Shown here: in pieces, positions 1 to 6,250 of the stretch | How the letters are laid out: every line of letters begins with the position of its first letter | Numbering within the stretch: position 1 is the first letter of the stretch | Assembly (NCBI GenBank): GCA_003488965.1 | Contig: DNJW01000072.1 | Location: 7,181-14,579, forward strand | Source of the DNA: Lachnospiraceae bacterium | Lineage (GTDB): Bacteria; Bacillota; Clostridia; Lachnospirales; Lachnospiraceae | DNA length: 7,399 nucleotides | Direction of reading: 5' to 3' | The notes under the pieces: model-generated | Databases searched by the model: none | The model's input: only the letters and a program-made list of their open reading frames with translations | Told to the model about the DNA's origin: nothing | Made by a program: the position numbers and the translations under genes

Positions 1-1782
1 CTAACCCCCATGCCGCCTCCCAGCAGCACAAATTACGGCTGCGGCCTCATTTGTCAGCGGGTTTCTCGTTTCATAATCAAAAAGAACCATTTCCTCCTCT
101 TCCAGCTTCTCCATATTCCCTCCCGTTTCCCAGACCGGATAGGCAAACATCTCCATATGTGTCAGCCTTGAAATCTGTTTCGGCTGATATTTTCCATATG
201 CAGGAAGAAGTTCCCTTAACCTAATTTCATTGTTATAAAAATCCCAAAACAACTTTTTATACTGGGACAAATCTTTCGCAAAATCAGGACGGCTTTTCAT
301 ATTTTCCCTAAGGTATATATCGTAAGTCAGAAGCTCTTTATAAAGGTCTTCACGTTCTTTCTCATAGCAAAGGGCAAAGTCCAGCAGAACCTTGTAGCGG
401 TACAGCCGGGAAGGGCTGTTTACAAAATATCCCTTTTCCTCATAATAATCCGCCAGCTTCTCAAACATGGCGAAAGGACCGGCAAAAGCCTTTCCCAGCA
501 CCGGCAAAGTATGGGTAAACTGGTTGCTGTTATAATACATCTCCACCATTTCTTCTATTCTTTTCAGCCTGCAGATTTCCCCAAAAGACAGCCAGTCCGT
601 ACATAAAACTTCATAAGGCGGCCTTGAAGTATATTTTAACCCATATCTTTTCGCCCTATCGTACATCGGAGAGCCTCTCAAAACCTTTAAAAATCCCAGC
701 TGAAGCTGATCCGGTTCCATAGCATACACAATATCAAAAGACTTTCTAAAACTTTCATAATCCTCATAAGGAAGTCCGGCTATCAAATCCAGATGGATAT
801 GGATATTTCTGCCTCTCCGGATATAGGATACCACCTTTTTTAGCTTTTCCATGTCCGCAGCCCTGTCAATTTCCCTCAGAGTATGCAAATTTGCTGACTG
901 TACACCGATCTCCAGCTGCACCAGACCAGGCCTCAATTGTGACAATATCGTCATTTCCTCATCATTCAGCCTATCCGCAGCAATCTCAAAATGAAAATTA
1001 GTAATTCCGTTATCCTTGTCTTTAATGTATTTCCATATTTCCACCGCATGGACATGACTGCAGTTAAAAGTCCTGTCCACAAACTTTACCTGTTTTACTC
1101 CTGCATCCAATAAATACTGCAGTTCTCCCTTTACCGTTTCCCTGTCCCTGAACCGCACTTTCCGTTCAACAGATGACAGACAGTAACTGCAGCAGAAAGG
1201 ACATCCTCTGCTGGATTCATAGTAAATAATCCGGTCCCTGAAATCTTCTGGTTCTTTATATAAAAAGGGAATTTCCGACATATTCATAGGTTCTCTCTCT
1301 CCGGTCCGGAAAACCTTATCCCCCTGCCGATAAACAATCCCTCTGATTTCCTCCATTCCCTTGCCTGCCCCCGCAGAACTCCCCAAACTTTTCTCCCTAT
1401 AATACCGAAATAATTCGCGAAACGTCTCTTCCCCTTCTCCTATCATAATCCCTGTAATTTCAGGACATTTGTTCAGAATATTTTCAGCATTGAAAGATAC
1501 TTCAGGCCCGCCTAGCCAGATGGGCAGCCCCGGCATCACTTTATACAGCTCTTCCGTCAGTTCTTCCACCATTCTCCGGTTCCATATATAGCAGGAAAAT
1601 GCAGCAGCATCGGGTTTTATCCGATAGATTCCGGCCAAAATCTCCTCCGGCCTATTATTGATGGTATACTCAACCACCTCAATTTCTTCCTTATATTCCT
1701 CTCCTGCATATGCCTTCAGGCTATGCACTGCCGGATTGGAATGGATATACTTGGCATTAATTGCCACTAATAAAAATTTCAT
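1..1782 (-). CDS. B12-binding radical SAM protein, DUF4080 family
   Basis: Complete 593-residue protein whose TAG stop occupies the first three bases of the window. Residues about 1-135 resemble the cobalamin-binding domain of class B radical SAM enzymes, with a GGPEVSF segment at 91-97. The radical SAM core follows: the CxxxCxxC motif is Cys194, Cys198 and Cys201 and should bind a [4Fe-4S] cluster. Further core-like strands are VKFVDRTFN (232-240), LEIGVQS (290-296) and LDLIAGLP (331-338). Residues from about 380 onward match my recollection of the DUF4080 C-terminal region. The opening AINAKYIHSNPAVHSLKAY is typical of that family. No signal peptide or membrane segment is seen, so it is probably cytosolic. 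The family's substrate is not known to me; a methyl transfer or other radical reaction is inference only. The ATG start has AAAGGTG (1793-1799) 10 nt upstream. The gene is divergent from the XRE regulator gene. The family call is confident, the reaction is not. Confidence 0.9.
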   Translation of the reverse strand: MKFLLVAINAKYIHSNPAVHSLKAYAGEEYKEEIEVVEYTINNRPEEILAGIYRIKPDAAAFSCYIWNRRMVEELTEELYKVMPGLPIWLGGPEVSFNAENILNKCPEITGIMIGEGEETFRELFRYYREKSLGSSAGAGKGMEEIRGIVYRQGDKVFRTGEREPMNMSEIPFLYKEPEDFRDRIIYYESSRGCPFCCSYCLSSVERKVRFRDRETVKGELQYLLDAGVKQVKFVDRTFNCSHVHAVEIWKYIKDKDNGITNFHFEIAADRLNDEEMTILSQLRPGLVQLEIGVQSANLHTLREIDRAADMEKLKKVVSYIRRGRNIHIHLDLIAGLPYEDYESFRKSFDIVYAMEPDQLQLGFLKVLRGSPMYDRAKRYGLKYTSRPPYEVLCTDWLSFGEICRLKRIEEMVEMYYNSNQFTHTLPVLGKAFAGPFAMFEKLADYYEEKGYFVNSPSRLYRYKVLLDFALCYEKEREDLYKELLTYDIYLRENMKSRPDFAKDLSQYKKLFWDFYNNEIRLRELLPAYGKYQPKQISRLTHMEMFAYPVWETGGNMEKLEEEEMVLFDYETRNPLTNEAAAVICAAGRRHGG

Positions 1783-1825
1783 ATTTCAATTTCACCTTTA
1801 TAAATAGTCCCTTTTCTCTTTTGCC

Positions 1826-1854
1826 AGTATAACACATAATATTGTTTAAACCCA
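1826..1854 (-). promoter_or_regulatory. Extended -10 promoter for the radical SAM gene
   Basis: On the minus strand, TGTTATACT (1826-1834) contains the -10 hexamer TATACT (1826-1831, five of six to consensus) preceded by an extended TGn element. The hexamer 17 bp further upstream (1849-1854, TGGGTT) is a poor -35, which fits an extended -10 type promoter. Transcription would begin near 1819, giving a leader of about 37 nt that contains the AAAGGTG ribosome-binding site. Confidence 0.5.
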
Positions 1855-1882
1855 GAACTTTCGCTTGCCTATCCGGCTTATC

Positions 1883-1929
1883 TGTGAAATATTAATGAAA
1901 AGATATTGTACAGCATTATTTATTTCACA
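1883..1929. promoter_or_regulatory. Long dyad upstream of the XRE gene (candidate operator)
   Basis: A perfect 9-bp inverted repeat, TGTGAAATA (1883-1891) and TATTTCACA (1921-1929), encloses a second 5-bp inverted repeat, TAATG (1893-1897) and CATTA (1914-1918). The two are separated only by one unpaired base on the left and two on the right, giving 14 paired positions around a 16-nt centre. It ends 7 nt before the AAGGGG ribosome-binding site of the XRE gene. A weak promoter-like pair, TTGCCT (1865-1870) and TATTAA (1890-1895) with a long 19-bp spacer, would place the -10 inside the left arm. Autoregulatory operator is the favoured reading. An mRNA hairpin affecting translation is possible if the transcript starts further upstream. 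Confidence 0.45.
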
Positions 1930-1949
1930 TATGAGAAAGGGGAAGTTAA

Positions 1950-2288
1950 ATGAAAACAAGGATTAAGGAACTGAGACAAGAAAGAAATTATACCCAGGAA
2001 CTGCTGGCCGTAAAAGTGGGGGCCAACCAGACTGCATTAAGCAGAATTGAATGCGGTCTTGCCATTCCTGATGCCGACTTAATTGTCAAGCTTTCATCAG
2101 CCTTTCATGTCTCCGCCGATTATATCCTCTGTCTGTCCGACCAGCGCCTTTTAAACGATAATACCGATGGGAAAAATACCAATATCCCTCCCTGGTTCCA
2201 GACCCAGCTTTCTTTGCTCCAACGGCTGAATCCAAACCAACGTATCCATCTGCAGCATTTTTTGGAAAGCATAGAAGGCATTTATTAA
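1950..2288 (+). CDS. Small XRE-family (Cro/C1-type HTH) transcriptional regulator
   Basis: A 112-residue protein with a lambda-repressor-like helix-turn-helix across residues 6-61. It shows the usual landmarks: IKELRQERNYTQELLA, then the recognition helix region ANQTALSRIECG (25-36), then the closing VSADYILCLSD (54-64). This is the Clostridial XRE pattern ending in xSxDYLLG. The remaining 48 residues have no recognisable sensor domain; WFQTQLSLLQRLNPNQRIHLQHFLESI may form a short helical dimerisation segment. The start is well supported by AAGGGG (1937-1942) with 7-nt spacing. It is presumably a cytosolic DNA-binding dimer. The gene is divergent from the radical SAM gene and convergent with galT, so it may control itself and perhaps the radical SAM gene through the dyad at 1883-1929. 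Its target is inferred only. No phage or conjugation genes accompany it here. Confidence 0.88.
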   Translation: MKTRIKELRQERNYTQELLAVKVGANQTALSRIECGLAIPDADLIVKLSSAFHVSADYILCLSDQRLLNDNTDGKNTNIPPWFQTQLSLLQRLNPNQRIHLQHFLESIEGIY

Positions 2289-2335
2289 TTTGTAGATTCG
2301 GATGTCAAAAGGTTTGTCCGGCAACACCGCGCATG

Positions 2336-2384
2336 AAAAACACGCATTGACAAAACTTATTACCGTTCTGCCAATGCGCGTTTT
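2336..2384 (-). terminator. Rho-independent terminator of galT, probably bidirectional
   Basis: Arms 2337-2349 and 2372-2384 pair over 13 positions. On the minus strand the arms read AAAACGCGCATTG and CAATGCGTGTTTT, which pair throughout with a single G-U. One more U follows (2336), giving a run of five. The loop is about 22 nt. On the plus strand the same arms carry one A-C mismatch and the right arm ends in four T, so the structure could also stop the convergent XRE transcript. It lies 19 nt past the galT stop and 48 nt past the XRE stop. The long loop lowers confidence slightly. Confidence 0.7.
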
Positions 2385-2402
2385 CCGCTGTTCCCTTAGA
2401 CT

Positions 2403-3923
2403 TTATTCAATGGTGTTCAAAAATCTCTCAAACGCCGCTCTTCCTTCCTCCGTCCTCTTATAAACCCCGGAATCCTCCAGCACCTGCATGAATACATAGC
2501 CGATTTCTTTGTGCAGTATCTCCATCAGTTCATCCTTGCTTTTCCTGCTCTCCGGTTCATATTTGGGAAGGAATTCATCCACCCAGTCCGCATGTTTTTC
2601 CAGTTCTTCCTCTTTACGGATATCTTTTCCTGCCAAAATAGCATCCGCCAGCCTGTCCATTTCTCCCTTCAATCTTGCCGGAAGCACTGCCAATCCCATA
2701 ACCTCAATTAATCCGATATTTTCTTTCTTAATATGATGAAGCTTAGCATGGGGATGATATACTCCCAAAGGATGCTCCCCGGTGGTAATATTATTGCGGA
2801 GCACCAAATCTAACTCATACTTGCCGCCGCGTTTTCTTGCAATCGGAGTAATCGTATTGTGCGGTTCCCCGTCCGTATACGCATAAATAAAAGCATCCTC
2901 ATCCGTATATTCCCGCCATTTTTCCAATATAATATCCGCCAGGGCGATGACTCTGCTGCTGTCCGCGCATGCAATACGGATTACGGACATGGGCCAGTTT
3001 ACAATTCCGGCCTCTACATCCTCAAAATTCTTTACGGTAAAAGTCTTTTCCACTTCTGCTCTCGCCATGGCAAATTCATAATGCCCGCCCTGGAAATGGT
3101 CATGACTTAAAATAGAACCGCCCACGATAGGCAAATCCGCATTGGAACCTACGAAATAATGGGGAAACTGTTTTACAAAATCAAATAACTTGCAAAATGT
3201 ATCATGTTCTATTTTCATCGGAATATGTTCCGAATTAAACACTATGCAATGCTCATTATAATATACATATGGAGAATATTGAAATCCCCATTTTGAGCCG
3301 TTAATTTCTACCGGAATCACTCTGTGGTTTTGTCTTGCCGGGTGATTTACCCGTCCGGCATATCCTTCATTTTCCACACAGAGCAGACATTTGGGATATC
3401 CCCCCTGCTTTGCATTCTTTGCTGCCGCAATTGCTTTCGGGTCTTTTTCCGGCTTTGAAAGATTAATGGTAATGTCAAGCTTTCCGTACTGTGTATCTGC
3501 TGTCCATTTCTGATCCTTCTTAATCCGGTATCTTCTGATATAATCCGTGTCTTGGCTGAATTTATAGTAAAAATCCGTTGCTTTTTCCGGATTCTCCGCA
3601 TACAGATTTCTGAATCTGCGGATAACCTCGCTCGGTCTCGGTACCAGCATGCTCATAATTTTCGTGTCAAACAAATCTCTATAAACGATGCTGTTCTCCT
3701 TCATCATTCCGTTTTCGGCAGCATAATCCATCATCCGTCCGAGAACCGCTTCCAGTTCCTCCACTTCCATGGAAACCTCTCCGCCTTCATCCTCTAATTC
3801 GTCCAACCCAAAAAGCTCCAGCAGCCTGTTCGTCGTATAAATTTTGTCTTCCTTCTCTATCAGCCCTGTCTGCAGCCCATATGCTACCAGCTTTTTTATA
3901 TCCTTTCCTATCTGCTGCACCAT
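2403..3923 (-). CDS. galT: UDP-glucose--hexose-1-phosphate uridylyltransferase (class II GalT)
   Basis: A 506-residue protein with the length and sequence character of the class II, Firmicutes-type GalT, clearly longer than the roughly 350-residue E. coli type. It exchanges galactose-1-phosphate and UDP-glucose for glucose-1-phosphate and UDP-galactose in the Leloir pathway, in the cytosol. The active site reads SHDHFQGG at 273-280: His274, His276 and Gln278 match the HxHxQ motif, with His276 the expected uridylylated nucleophile. Other family landmarks are CLLC (Cys179, Cys182), GGYPKCLLCxENxGYAGRxNHPARQNHR (174-201) and the GVYHPHAKLHHIKKENIGLIEVMG stretch (387-410). The ATG start has an AAAGGAG site whose GGAG ends 11 nt before it, which is a slightly long spacing. 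A closer ATG near 3933 is out of frame. The gene lies 45 bp downstream of galK on the same strand, so co-transcription is very likely. No defect is seen. Confidence 0.97.
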   Translation of the reverse strand: MVQQIGKDIKKLVAYGLQTGLIEKEDKIYTTNRLLELFGLDELEDEGGEVSMEVEELEAVLGRMMDYAAENGMMKENSIVYRDLFDTKIMSMLVPRPSEVIRRFRNLYAENPEKATDFYYKFSQDTDYIRRYRIKKDQKWTADTQYGKLDITINLSKPEKDPKAIAAAKNAKQGGYPKCLLCVENEGYAGRVNHPARQNHRVIPVEINGSKWGFQYSPYVYYNEHCIVFNSEHIPMKIEHDTFCKLFDFVKQFPHYFVGSNADLPIVGGSILSHDHFQGGHYEFAMARAEVEKTFTVKNFEDVEAGIVNWPMSVIRIACADSSRVIALADIILEKWREYTDEDAFIYAYTDGEPHNTITPIARKRGGKYELDLVLRNNITTGEHPLGVYHPHAKLHHIKKENIGLIEVMGLAVLPARLKGEMDRLADAILAGKDIRKEEELEKHADWVDEFLPKYEPESRKSKDELMEILHKEIGYVFMQVLEDSGVYKRTEEGRAAFERFLNTIE

Positions 3924-3968
3924 TTTTCCGGCATCTCCTTTCTTTCCGCTTCACTCCTGTTTTGCTGT

Positions 3969-5156
3969 TTACAGCACCGTCGGTCCTCCGCCAATCTCCA
4001 CTACATAAAAATCTGCAGCATATCCTATCTTCTTCTTATATGCCTCTCCTACCTTTTCTACAAAAGAATCAATTGCCTCTGTCTTTACAATGCTTACCGT
4101 GCAGCCGCCAAATCCAGCCCCTGTCATTCTGGAACCGATGACTCCGTCCACTTTCCATGCCTCTTCCACCAACGTATCCAGTTCTACTCCTGTCACTTCA
4201 TAGTCATACTGCAAAGACACATGGGATTCATTCATCAGTTTTCCGAACAGTTCTACATCATTGTTTTTCAATGCTTCTACTGCCTTTATTGTCCTCTGGT
4301 TCTCATATACCGCATGTTTTGCCCTTTTTACACGGATTTCATCCTTAATTGCAGATTTATACAACTCAAACTGCTCTTCCGTCAAATCCCCCAGGCTGTT
4401 AATTCCTACCACTGTCTGAATTTCAGAAAGAGCCGTCTCGCATTCGCTTCTTCTTTCATTATATTTGGAGTCCCCGAGTCCTCTCTTTTTATTGCTGCAT
4501 GAGATAACAATCTTTGCATTTTCCAGTTTAATCGGAGCATACTCAAAAGACAAATCTGCTGTATCCAAAAAGATAGCATGACCCTCTTTCCCCATAGCAA
4601 TCGCAAACTGATCCATAATGCCGCAGTTTACTCCATTGTAATTATTTTCTGAATATTGGCCGATTAATGCCAAATCCTGATTGCTTACATCAAAACCAAA
4701 GAAATCTCTCAGAATAAATCCTGTCAGAACTTCTACTGATGCAGAAGAAGAAAGCCCTGAACCATTAGGAATATTCCCGTTCAGCATAAGATCCATACCG
4801 CAGGGAATTTGATACCCCTTTTCCTCAAACGCCCACATAACGCCCTTAGGATAGTTGGTCCACCCGGCCTCTTTTGCCGGTTTCAAATCATCCAGGCTGG
4901 ATTCAATAATGCCCAAATGCCCAAAATTCATAGAATAAAAGCGGAGCTTCCTATCCTCTCTTTTCCTTGCTGCGCCATAGGTACCAATAGTCAATGCACA
5001 AGGAAATACATGACCGCCGTTATAATCCGTATGCTCGCCAATCATATTCACACGGCCCGGCGCAAAATAAGCTTTGGTTCCATCCTCTGCCCCAAATACC
5101 TCCGCAAATTTTTTTAGAATGATTTCTTTCATTTCCATTGCTGTTTTTTCCTCCAT
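3969..5156 (-). CDS. galK: Galactokinase
   Basis: A 395-residue GHMP-family kinase that phosphorylates alpha-D-galactose with ATP to galactose-1-phosphate, the first committed Leloir step. The galactokinase signature spans 34-52 (GRVNMIGEHTDYNGG, with Glu41, His42 and Asp44). The phosphate-binding loop is NGSGLSSSAS at 131-140. The GIMDQFAIAMG segment carries the expected catalytic Asp182. The third GHMP motif, MTGAGFGGC, is at 344-352. The family stretch SNKKRGLGDSKYNERRSEC is at 221-239. Length is normal and all key residues are present. The chosen ATG has GAAAGGG (5164-5170) 7 nt upstream. Met7 and Met9 are alternative starts because the first codons themselves contain GGAGG, so the N-terminus is uncertain by up to eight residues. 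galT follows after 45 bp; the araC-type regulator gene precedes it on the same strand. Confidence 0.97.
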   Translation of the reverse strand: MEEKTAMEMKEIILKKFAEVFGAEDGTKAYFAPGRVNMIGEHTDYNGGHVFPCALTIGTYGAARKREDRKLRFYSMNFGHLGIIESSLDDLKPAKEAGWTNYPKGVMWAFEEKGYQIPCGMDLMLNGNIPNGSGLSSSASVEVLTGFILRDFFGFDVSNQDLALIGQYSENNYNGVNCGIMDQFAIAMGKEGHAIFLDTADLSFEYAPIKLENAKIVISCSNKKRGLGDSKYNERRSECETALSEIQTVVGINSLGDLTEEQFELYKSAIKDEIRVKRAKHAVYENQRTIKAVEALKNNDVELFGKLMNESHVSLQYDYEVTGVELDTLVEEAWKVDGVIGSRMTGAGFGGCTVSIVKTEAIDSFVEKVGEAYKKKIGYAADFYVVEIGGGPTVL

Positions 5157-5170
5157 AACCCATCCCTTTC

Positions 5171-5190
5171 TGTCCGCTTCCCGACGGACA
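5171..5190 (-). promoter_or_regulatory. Hairpin abutting the galK ribosome-binding site
   Basis: A perfect 6-bp inverted repeat, TGTCCG (5171-5176) and CGGACA (5185-5190), with an 8-nt loop. On the galK transcript the stem ends directly against the GAAAGGG Shine-Dalgarno sequence (5164-5170) without including it. There is no U tract, so it is not a terminator. It could stabilise the 5' end, modulate ribosome access, or act as a DNA operator. It would be in the RNA only if transcription starts upstream, as from the -10 box at 5240-5245. Confidence 0.4.
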
Positions 5191-5220
5191 ATTATATTTT
5201 CTCTGGTTTATTCCAGAAAA
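5191..5220 (-). promoter_or_regulatory. Second TATAAT box with an overlapping-spacer dyad, upstream of galK
   Basis: A perfect minus-strand TATAAT lies at 5191-5196, but the hexamers 16 to 18 bp upstream match a -35 at only about two positions. The spacer region instead holds a dyad, 5199-5206 against 5213-5220, in which seven of eight positions pair around a 6-nt centre (core TCTGG and CCAGA). This is either a weak, activator-dependent promoter with an operator in its spacer, or a chance AT-rich match inside the leader of the upstream promoter. Confidence 0.3.
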
Positions 5221-5239
5221 TATCGTTTTATATAATAAA

Positions 5240-5268
5240 ATTATAATAACCCACGCCCGGAATTCCAT
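5240..5268 (-). promoter_or_regulatory. Main candidate promoter for galK-galT
   Basis: On the minus strand, a perfect -10 TATAAT (5240-5245) has ATGGAA (5263-5268) as a -35 with three of six matches at an ideal 17-bp spacing. The good -10 with a weak -35 fits a promoter that needs an activator, and an AraC-family gene lies immediately upstream. Transcription would start near 5233, giving a leader of about 77 nt that includes both downstream dyads. No convincing CcpA cre box was found by eye. Confidence 0.5.
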
Positions 5269-5277
5269 AACCCCTTG

Positions 5278-5302
5278 TTACATTAAGCTGTCAAAATGTT
5301 AA
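5278..5302. promoter_or_regulatory. ACATT/AATGT dyad around a TTGACA, upstream of galK (candidate operator)
   Basis: The half-sites ACATT (5280-5284) and AATGT (5295-5299) form an inverted repeat with a 10-bp centre, one helical turn apart. A perfect TTGACA (5289-5294, minus strand) lies in the centre. The hexamer 17 bp downstream of that TTGACA (GTTATG) is a poor -10. The block sits just upstream of the better promoter at 5240-5268, a suitable place for an activator. AraC-type proteins usually bind direct repeats, so assignment to the neighbouring regulator is inference. Confidence 0.3.
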
Positions 5303-5316
5303 CTTCTGTCTGCAAA

Positions 5317-6219
5317 CTATACATCCAGTTTTTTTATCTGGCTGATAAATTCCTCCACTTGTTCCAAATGTTCTTTATTCTTTCTTGTTTCCCCCTTTTG
5401 CATTTCTTTACGATACGCTGAAGGCGACATATCCTTCATCTGCCGGAATGCCTTGGTAAAAACCAGCGGATCCTGATAGCCGCAGGAAAGAGCGATGCTT
5501 TCTATAGACAAAGAGGTATGCTGCAGCATTTCTGCCGCTTTTGTAATCCGGAAGGTCATAAGAAACTGCTGGGGAGACATCCCTAATGTATTATGAAACA
5601 ACGTATACAAATAACTGCGGTTAATGCAGACATAATCTGCCACGTCGGTAACTTTAATCGGATTGCAGTAATTACCTTGTATAAATTCCACCGCTTTACT
5701 CACATAAGTATTTGCCCAGTCTCCCTGGTTTTTCTCTCCAACCGGTCCCTCTTCTGCAATAATAGACAAAAAAAGGGAAAGCTGCCCCGTTCTGCGCAGT
5801 TCATTTGCCACCCCGTAAGTATTGTGTTCCATCATATCCTTTACCGCCTGATACAGTTCTTCAGACCGCTGAGAGGCAAAAACCGGATAATCAGCAGAAA
5901 AACCTACCGCTTTCATATATTCCTGCGCTTTTGTGCCGCTGAACCCTACCCATACATACGTCCATGGCTCCTCTTCATCCGCCTGATAAAAAGCCAGTTC
6001 TTCCGGCATAATTAAAAAACCATATCCTGACTCCAAGGGATATGTCTTCCCCCCAAGCATAAGCTTTCCTTTTCCGCTCAAAATATAATGTATCAGATAA
6101 TGTGGCTTCCATGCCGGTCCAAAACTATGCAACGGTTCTGTTTTAGAACAGCCGCAGCAGTTTACATACAGACTGCCTGATTTTTCTCCCGCGAATTCCA
6201 GCTCATAAGCATTTTCCAT
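5317..6219 (-). CDS. AraC-family transcriptional regulator, probable galactose/galactoside regulator
   Basis: A 300-residue protein from the ATG at 6217-6219, with an N-terminal AraC-type cupin sensor and a C-terminal double helix-turn-helix. The cupin core HYLIHYILSGKGKLMLGGKTYPLESGYGFLI (40-70) resembles MsmR-like sugar regulators. The DNA-binding domain runs about 172-272: first HTH near IKVTDVADYVCINRSYLYTLFHNTLG (188-213), second near SIESIALSCGYQDPLVFTKAFRQMKDMSPSAYR (238-270). A charged 30-residue tail follows. The reading frame stays open to 6330, but no ATG exists there; a longer form would need a TTG inside the acyltransferase gene, so 6219 is preferred. AGAAGGA lies 11 nt upstream of this ATG. 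The gene starts 31 nt after the acyltransferase stop and ends 160 bp before galK. Control of galK-galT by an inducing galactoside is inferred from position and family. Confidence 0.9.
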   Translation of the reverse strand: MENAYELEFAGEKSGSLYVNCCGCSKTEPLHSFGPAWKPHYLIHYILSGKGKLMLGGKTYPLESGYGFLIMPEELAFYQADEEEPWTYVWVGFSGTKAQEYMKAVGFSADYPVFASQRSEELYQAVKDMMEHNTYGVANELRRTGQLSLFLSIIAEEGPVGEKNQGDWANTYVSKAVEFIQGNYCNPIKVTDVADYVCINRSYLYTLFHNTLGMSPQQFLMTFRITKAAEMLQHTSLSIESIALSCGYQDPLVFTKAFRQMKDMSPSAYRKEMQKGETRKNKEHLEQVEEFISQIKKLDV

Positions 6220-6250
6220 TTTTCCAGAAATCCTTCTTGTCTGTTTCCAT

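Noticed and set aside
1950..2288. XRE regulator as a sign of a prophage or toxin-antitoxin unit
   Set aside because: There is no integrase, toxin-like partner, attachment repeat or phage gene in the window; the flanks are metabolic genes.
5205..5245. Possible CcpA cre box in the AT-rich galK leader (around the CGATATTTTC segment)
   Set aside because: The left half lacks the TGnAA pattern and the overall match to the cre consensus is poor by eye.
5593..6015. Plus-strand open frame of 140 codons opposite the AraC-family gene
   Set aside because: It lies wholly inside a gene with clear domains, is rich in residues expected from antisense reading, shows no family motif and has no convincing ribosome-binding site.
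6127..6165. Cysteine cluster (CCGC, residues 21-24) in the AraC-family N-terminus as a metal-binding site
   Set aside because: No second ligand cluster is visible, and a Cys-Gly in this position is common in this regulator family, so metal sensing is unsupported.
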